Part shown: positions 33,054-36,622 of the stretch, in pieces
How the letters are laid out: each line of letters opens with the position of its first letter
Numbering within the stretch: the stretch's first letter is position 1
Origin: Clostridia bacterium
GTDB lineage: Bacteria > Bacillota > Clostridia > Oscillospirales > Acutalibacteraceae
Assembly: GCA_017407645.1 (NCBI GenBank)
Contig: JAFQWE010000036.1
Location: 1-36,622 of the forward strand
Reading direction: 5' to 3'
DNA: 36,622 nucleotides
The notes under the pieces: generated by a model
What the model was told of the DNA's origin: nothing
Database searches by the model: none
Seen by the model: the letters and a program-made list of their open reading frames with translations, nothing else
Program-made: the position numbers and the translations under genes

Positions 33054-33767
33054 ATGTTTTCAATTTTTGTTGCTTTGTTTGGCGGTTTGTATTTTGCAGG
33101 AAGAAGGGCTTATGAAAAATCCTTATCCGACAAGCATGATTCAGATTTCAGAATGGGACAAATAAACAAGGCTTTAATGGTTAACCGCAAATTTGAGGAT
33201 GAACTTGTAAAGAAAATAGCCGACCCGCACTATCGGGAAGAAATAGAAGCCTTGGTCAAAGAGGACTTGCAGTGTATATACGGAGATGCGTGGAAAGAGT
33301 TGTTTGCAGGCGATTGGTACGAGCCACGGGCATACACAACCTCTTTTGGCTCTAAAGAAGGCATAATTTTAATGCTGATGCTGTCTAAAAGCGGGCTAAT
33401 CCCCTCTTACTATCAATATGCAGGAATAGAGATAAGCAACTTTGATATCTCAAATATTTACGAGTGCTTAAAAATACTGCAGTGTGTAGAAAAAAATGTC
33501 AGAGCAAAGAAGGACTTTTTGGATGCAAGATTAGTTTTTGTGCCTCAAATAATGCACTGTTCCCTTAACAGAAAAGGTGACGTAGGAACACCAAACTATG
33601 CAAATCCAAGCACAGGGAAATTCTACTGGAATTTTGAGCCGGTTTTCGCCTGTTCACGATTTGCGGTGTATTTAAGCAACTCGGTGCTTGTAAACGCCTG
33701 TAAGGAGGCTTCTATAGGTGAGCGGAGTTTGGCCAGCAATCCTTATAAGGATAAATTAACCCTTTAA
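33054..33767 (+). CDS. Hypothetical protein with N-terminal hydrophobic segment
   Basis: The 237-residue product starts with a short hydrophobic stretch (MFSIFVALFGGLYFAG) followed by RR, so it may be anchored to the membrane with the bulk inside. The rest is mixed and charged, with no recognised family. The ATG at 33054 has an AAGGAG site. Near residue 170 the peptide CSLNRKGD is encoded by DNA that resembles the nearby repeat core, which suggests that a repeat copy was absorbed into the gene. Confidence 0.75.
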   Translation: MFSIFVALFGGLYFAGRRAYEKSLSDKHDSDFRMGQINKALMVNRKFEDELVKKIADPHYREEIEALVKEDLQCIYGDAWKELFAGDWYEPRAYTTSFGSKEGIILMLMLSKSGLIPSYYQYAGIEISNFDISNIYECLKILQCVEKNVRAKKDFLDARLVFVPQIMHCSLNRKGDVGTPNYANPSTGKFYWNFEPVFACSRFAVYLSNSVLVNACKEASIGERSLASNPYKDKLTL

Positions 33768-33797
33768 ACCGTTACAAAATAAAAAGGAGATACAACA

Positions 33798-34172
33798 ATG
33801 AAATTAAATAAAGAAATGTATAATCTTATGTCAGATTTAGAGTGCTTGATTGGTACCGAAAGTTACAATCCCAATGCTTATGACGGTTGGAATAACGTTT
33901 ACGGTTGTTTCTTTCGTTACCCTGTAAACATTACCGATAAAAACGGAAATTGCATCAAAATAAGAACCAACATTTACGAGTCGTCTTTAATAGATAACAA
34001 CAATCTTACGGAAGAATCCTTTTTAAATATGATATACAAATTCGGTTCAAATCAGTTATATATCGGACGAGGACTTACCGCTGTTTTGAAATATTTGGAG
34101 GAACGGTATAATTTGGACTTTAACGAGCTTGAAAAATCAAAGCAATACTCTGACTCTGCAAGCAAAGTATAA
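33798..34172 (+). CDS. Hypothetical protein, last gene of the cassette
   Basis: The 124-residue product has no TM helix, signal peptide or known motif. It is acidic and rich in Asn and Tyr. The AAGGAG site lies eight bases before the ATG, and the gene starts 30 bases after the preceding one. A terminator follows immediately after the stop, closing the four-gene unit. Confidence 0.75.
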   Translation: MKLNKEMYNLMSDLECLIGTESYNPNAYDGWNNVYGCFFRYPVNITDKNGNCIKIRTNIYESSLIDNNNLTEESFLNMIYKFGSNQLYIGRGLTAVLKYLEERYNLDFNELEKSKQYSDSASKV

Positions 34173-34203
34173 AAAGCGAGGGGGTTCACCTCGCTTTTCG
34201 TTA
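34172..34203 (+). terminator. Rho-independent terminator of the four-gene cassette
   Basis: AAAAGCGAGG (34172-34181) pairs with CCTCGCTTTT (34189-34198), beginning at the last base of the stop codon and followed by CGTTATATTT. Confidence 0.8.
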
Positions 34204-34302
34204 TATTTCGGGCTTCTTCAAATCGTCGGTGGCGGGGTTATCAATCACCTTGCCGTCAGCGTCAAAACGAAAACTGACGCCGCTTGATTGCGACGTCAGT
34301 TT
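34201..34302 (-). pseudogene. Possible C-terminal remnant of a lost gene
   Basis: On the minus strand a 33-codon frame ends with FRFDADGKVIDNPATDDLKK, then PEI and a TAA. The peptide has the even composition of a real protein end. It is preceded directly by an in-frame TAA and has no start codon or ribosome site. It may be the remainder of a gene lost between the cassette and the TIM-barrel gene. It overlaps a terminator hairpin. Confidence 0.3.
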
Positions 34303-34304
34303 TT
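34270..34304. terminator. Hairpin terminator
   Basis: AAAACTGACG-C-CGC pairs with GCG-A-CGTCAGTTTT around a six-base loop, with T-runs on both strands. It lies just after the stop of the minus-strand TIM-barrel gene and probably ends that operon. Confidence 0.7.
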
Positions 34305-34323
34305 ATTTATAGTTATGATTCGG

Positions 34324-35133
34324 TTATAAACTCCACACCTGTCGGGCAGCTTTAAGGGTAAGATTCAAAAACTCTTGCACCAAGCATTCAGACATTGAGC
34401 CGTGGGCGTACTCTACACTCATAACACCCTTGTAATCAATATCTTTAAAGGCACCTATGGTTGCTTTCCAATCAATATCACCCGTCATAGGCATTTGATG
34501 GGAATCGGTGCCCGTATTATCGTGAAGATGGGTGCACTGTATCAGTTTGCCCAACTTGCCGATTACCTTTGGGGCATCCTTGCCAAAGGTAACGTTGGAG
34601 TGACCGAAATCCCAACAACAAACGGCATTTTCACTGTTAAAAGACCCTATCAGCTCAATCAGTTCATCTGCTTTTGAGGTGTAACGGCGGCAGTTCATAT
34701 CTTCAAACACCGTTTCAAAAGCAACCTTGTAGCCTGCTTGCTTCGCCCTTTCAACAAAGGGACCAAACAGATTGTGATTGTATTCAAGGGCGGCATCAGG
34801 GGAAAAGGTCAATCGTTCAAAATCAAACTCATCCCCGTGGGCGACCATAAACTTGGCACCCATAAATTCGGTAGCCTCGGCACATCTTTGCAAACAGAGT
34901 TGATGCTTGTCTCCATAACTGCCGTAACGGTTAAAAGGCGCATGGGTTTGATGAACGGTCAACCCGTAAAAATCAAAGATTTTTACAGCCTCTTTCATAT
35001 CAGATTCCCAACTGTCCTTATTCACGTAGGGGTTATAATCAAGCATGGTAAAGCCTGATTTTGCCACCATCTCTGCAGCGGCTTTAATCCCTAAATATCT
35101 TGCAAAAAAATTAATGTTTATACCGTATTCCAT
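34324..35133 (-). CDS. Sugar phosphate isomerase/epimerase-like TIM barrel
   Basis: The 269-residue protein has the metal and substrate residues of the xylose-isomerase-like TIM barrels (PF01261): VHQTHAP, VAHGDEFD, VAFETVFED, CCWDFGHSN, THLHDN and MSVEYAHG in order. These enzymes interconvert keto-sugars or act on inositol derivatives. The preferred ATG at 35133 has a purine-rich GGGGG site; a GTG at 35148 would add five residues. It lies 87 bases after the dehydrogenase gene and may share its transcript. Confidence 0.87.
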   Translation of the reverse strand: MEYGININFFARYLGIKAAAEMVAKSGFTMLDYNPYVNKDSWESDMKEAVKIFDFYGLTVHQTHAPFNRYGSYGDKHQLCLQRCAEATEFMGAKFMVAHGDEFDFERLTFSPDAALEYNHNLFGPFVERAKQAGYKVAFETVFEDMNCRRYTSKADELIELIGSFNSENAVCCWDFGHSNVTFGKDAPKVIGKLGKLIQCTHLHDNTGTDSHQMPMTGDIDWKATIGAFKDIDYKGVMSVEYAHGSMSECLVQEFLNLTLKAARQVWSL

Positions 35134-35220
35134 TTCATACCCCCACACAAACCATTATTTCGATTACATTATACTATTTTTATACTATTTTTTGAAGCAA
35201 GTCAAGGGCGCTCAATAAAA

Positions 35221-36537
35221 TCACAAATTATCGCAAACTTCATCAAGTTCGCCAATATCCCAAAGCAGTCGCGGCAAAACGTATTTATCCCTGATATCCT
35301 TAGTACATTTAATTATTAAAGGCAACTCTCTTTCGGGTATGCCGATTTCTTCAAGGCTTGTGGGCAATCCGATTGATTTTAAAAGCCTTTCAAACTCCGT
35401 TACAGTCGGCAATTCTTCATCTATGATTTTAAGGATGTTTTGCCAATTATTGATAATAATCTCAAGCCGTTGTTTATGCTTGTCCCTATCATATTTCTTT
35501 TCTTTATATTCAAGGGCTATCATAGGCTCTGCCCCTTTACCGAGAAACTCTCTCAACCTGTTGCTCCAAGCATCAAAATCAAATTTTTCTGCATACTTTA
35601 ATGCTTTTTCCCGATTGGGCACTATGTTTTTCAACTTTTGATAGCACTTTATGGCGTATAAGGTGCCAATGGCACACTGTACGCCATGGGACGCGGTGGA
35701 CGTGCCAAATTCAAGTCCGCGCATATCTAACATCTGGCAAAAATAATGCTCAACTCCGCCACCCGGTCGGGAAACCCCCGAATAATCAATGGCTTTTCCG
35801 CAGTTAATCAGTCCCTCAAACAGTTTTTTCATACTGTCCTTATCCTGTTTCATCAATCCCTCGGAATTTTGAACGCAAGCATCGCGGGACTGCCTTGTAA
35901 ACTCTGCAACCCGTTCGCAATAATATTCGCCGTTAATAAGATTAGAAATGCGCCATTCACATATGCTTACGTACTTTGCCATCATATCCCCAAGTCCTGC
36001 CGCCGCCATATATTTCGGCGCACCCGTTAAAATATCAAGGTCGCCAATGATAACGTCGGGGCTTTTGGCAGGTATGGTCGTCTTTATTCTGTCAACCGGC
36101 ATAGTAGAGGTTCTGGCGGCATAGCCATCCATATAGGCGGCGGTTGCCACTATAATATAGGGCCTTTTCGTCTGGTATGCAAACACCTTGCAAATATCGT
36201 TTATAACCCCTGAACCAATGCCGATAATCAGGTCGCATTCAGCATCAAAATGCATTACAAGAGATCCCATAGCGTGCTCGTCAGGTTCCAGGCGCTTTTG
36301 CTGATAAATATAGTGAACTGAGCCTATGCCGTTTTCCTTCAGCATATTCTCAATCTTCTCGCCCGCGATAGGATAGGTGTTTACATCCGACACGATGAAG
36401 GCTTTTGTTGCGTTATATTTTTTGGCATATTCGGGTATACGGTTAACAGCACCCTCCTCTATTACGCAATTTTCAACATCCGTTTTATGTACCTTTCCGC
36501 AGGCACAAACTTCATTAGGATTAAACTCCAAGTTCAT
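35221..36537 (-). CDS. araM: Glycerol-1-phosphate dehydrogenase family protein (AraM/EgsA)
   Basis: The 438-residue product has an N-terminal nucleotide-binding region and an iron-type alcohol dehydrogenase domain. GIGSGVINDICKVFA, ATAAYMDGYAA, GLGDMMAKYVSICEW, RPGGGVEHYF and ASHGVQCAIGTLY carry the usual metal-binding Asp and His residues of the G1PDH family. Bacterial AraM reduces dihydroxyacetone phosphate to sn-glycerol-1-phosphate. The ATG at 36537 has a GGAGG site seven bases upstream; a 16-codon extension is unsupported. It overlaps the end of the upstream gene by 17 bases, so the two are translationally coupled. Confidence 0.9.
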   Translation of the reverse strand: MNLEFNPNEVCACGKVHKTDVENCVIEEGAVNRIPEYAKKYNATKAFIVSDVNTYPIAGEKIENMLKENGIGSVHYIYQQKRLEPDEHAMGSLVMHFDAECDLIIGIGSGVINDICKVFAYQTKRPYIIVATAAYMDGYAARTSTMPVDRIKTTIPAKSPDVIIGDLDILTGAPKYMAAAGLGDMMAKYVSICEWRISNLINGEYYCERVAEFTRQSRDACVQNSEGLMKQDKDSMKKLFEGLINCGKAIDYSGVSRPGGGVEHYFCQMLDMRGLEFGTSTASHGVQCAIGTLYAIKCYQKLKNIVPNREKALKYAEKFDFDAWSNRLREFLGKGAEPMIALEYKEKKYDRDKHKQRLEIIINNWQNILKIIDEELPTVTEFERLLKSIGLPTSLEEIGIPERELPLIIKCTKDIRDKYVLPRLLWDIGELDEVCDNL

Positions 36538-36622
36538 TGAATTCCCTCCATAGTTTATTGGTAATAAGGTTTTCAGAAACTGCATAACCTTGTTCCTCTG
36601 TGTATCTCAGCTTATCCCAGAT
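36521..36622 (-). CDS. C-terminal end of an upstream gene (partial)
   Basis: The minus strand is open from the window edge to a TAA inside the AraM gene, giving 33 residues ending in LITNKLWREFNELGV. The frame contains the AraM ribosome site (TGGAGGGAA), a common arrangement for overlapping operon genes. The fragment is too short to assign. In other Firmicutes araM lies with sugar or phosphatase genes. Confidence 0.55.
   Translation of the reverse strand: MWDKLRYTEEQGYAVSENLITNKLWREFNELGV

Overview
The window comes from a Gram-positive, endospore-forming member of the Clostridia, most likely an uncultured gut lineage near the Oscillospiraceae/Ruminococcaceae. The lineage is inference. It rests on an alpha/beta-type small acid-soluble spore protein, a HemZ-dtd-RelA-RecJ block in clostridial order, class B-type sortases, strong AGGAGG-type ribosome sites and sigma-A-type promoters. 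No rRNA, tRNA, CRISPR array, transposase or phage structural gene is visible.

Region 1 (1-1065) holds the 3' end of a winged-helix protein and a small lipoprotein gene set between two terminators. Region 2 (1072-7894, minus strand) is a housekeeping operon transcribed recJ > relA > dtd > MBL hydrolase > hemZ, with gaps of about 20 bases or overlaps. Region 3 (7922-8530) is a pair of divergent small Cro/CI-type regulators around a 23-base perfect palindrome that fills the spacer of a sigma-A promoter.

Region 4 (8511-15558, minus strand) is the most unusual part. It runs cysteine desulfurase > thiI > CinA KH-plus-amidase protein > active sortase > CinA-MoCF-like domain fused to a dead sortase > small multidrug-export-family protein > two-TM protein. 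CinA, normally one polypeptide, is split. Both halves carry acidic linkers and both are associated with a membrane-anchored sortase module. One is a real fusion. The other is separated from its sortase only by an in-frame TAG, and the sortase start has no visible ribosome site.

Region 5 (16318-31283) is a carbohydrate region. One six-gene operon (beta-propeller glycosidase-like protein, PnuC-family transporter, TIM-barrel glycosidase-like protein, GH78 alpha-L-rhamnosidase, nagB, Gfo/Idh oxidoreductase) diverges from an AraC regulator. A second group (DegT aminotransferase, AraC regulator, SGNH hydrolase, amidohydrolase, Gfo/Idh) meets that regulator tail to tail. The enzymes lack signal peptides, so they probably process small imported glycosides in the cytoplasm.

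Region 6 (31399-34304) contains the spore protein gene, a dense 590-base array of GCGGTT-type repeats, and a four-gene plus-strand cassette of mostly unrecognised proteins, one of them a zinc ribbon. Region 7 (34324-36622, minus strand) has a sugar isomerase/epimerase-like TIM barrel, a glycerol-1-phosphate dehydrogenase family protein (AraM/EgsA) and the 3' end of an overlapping upstream gene.
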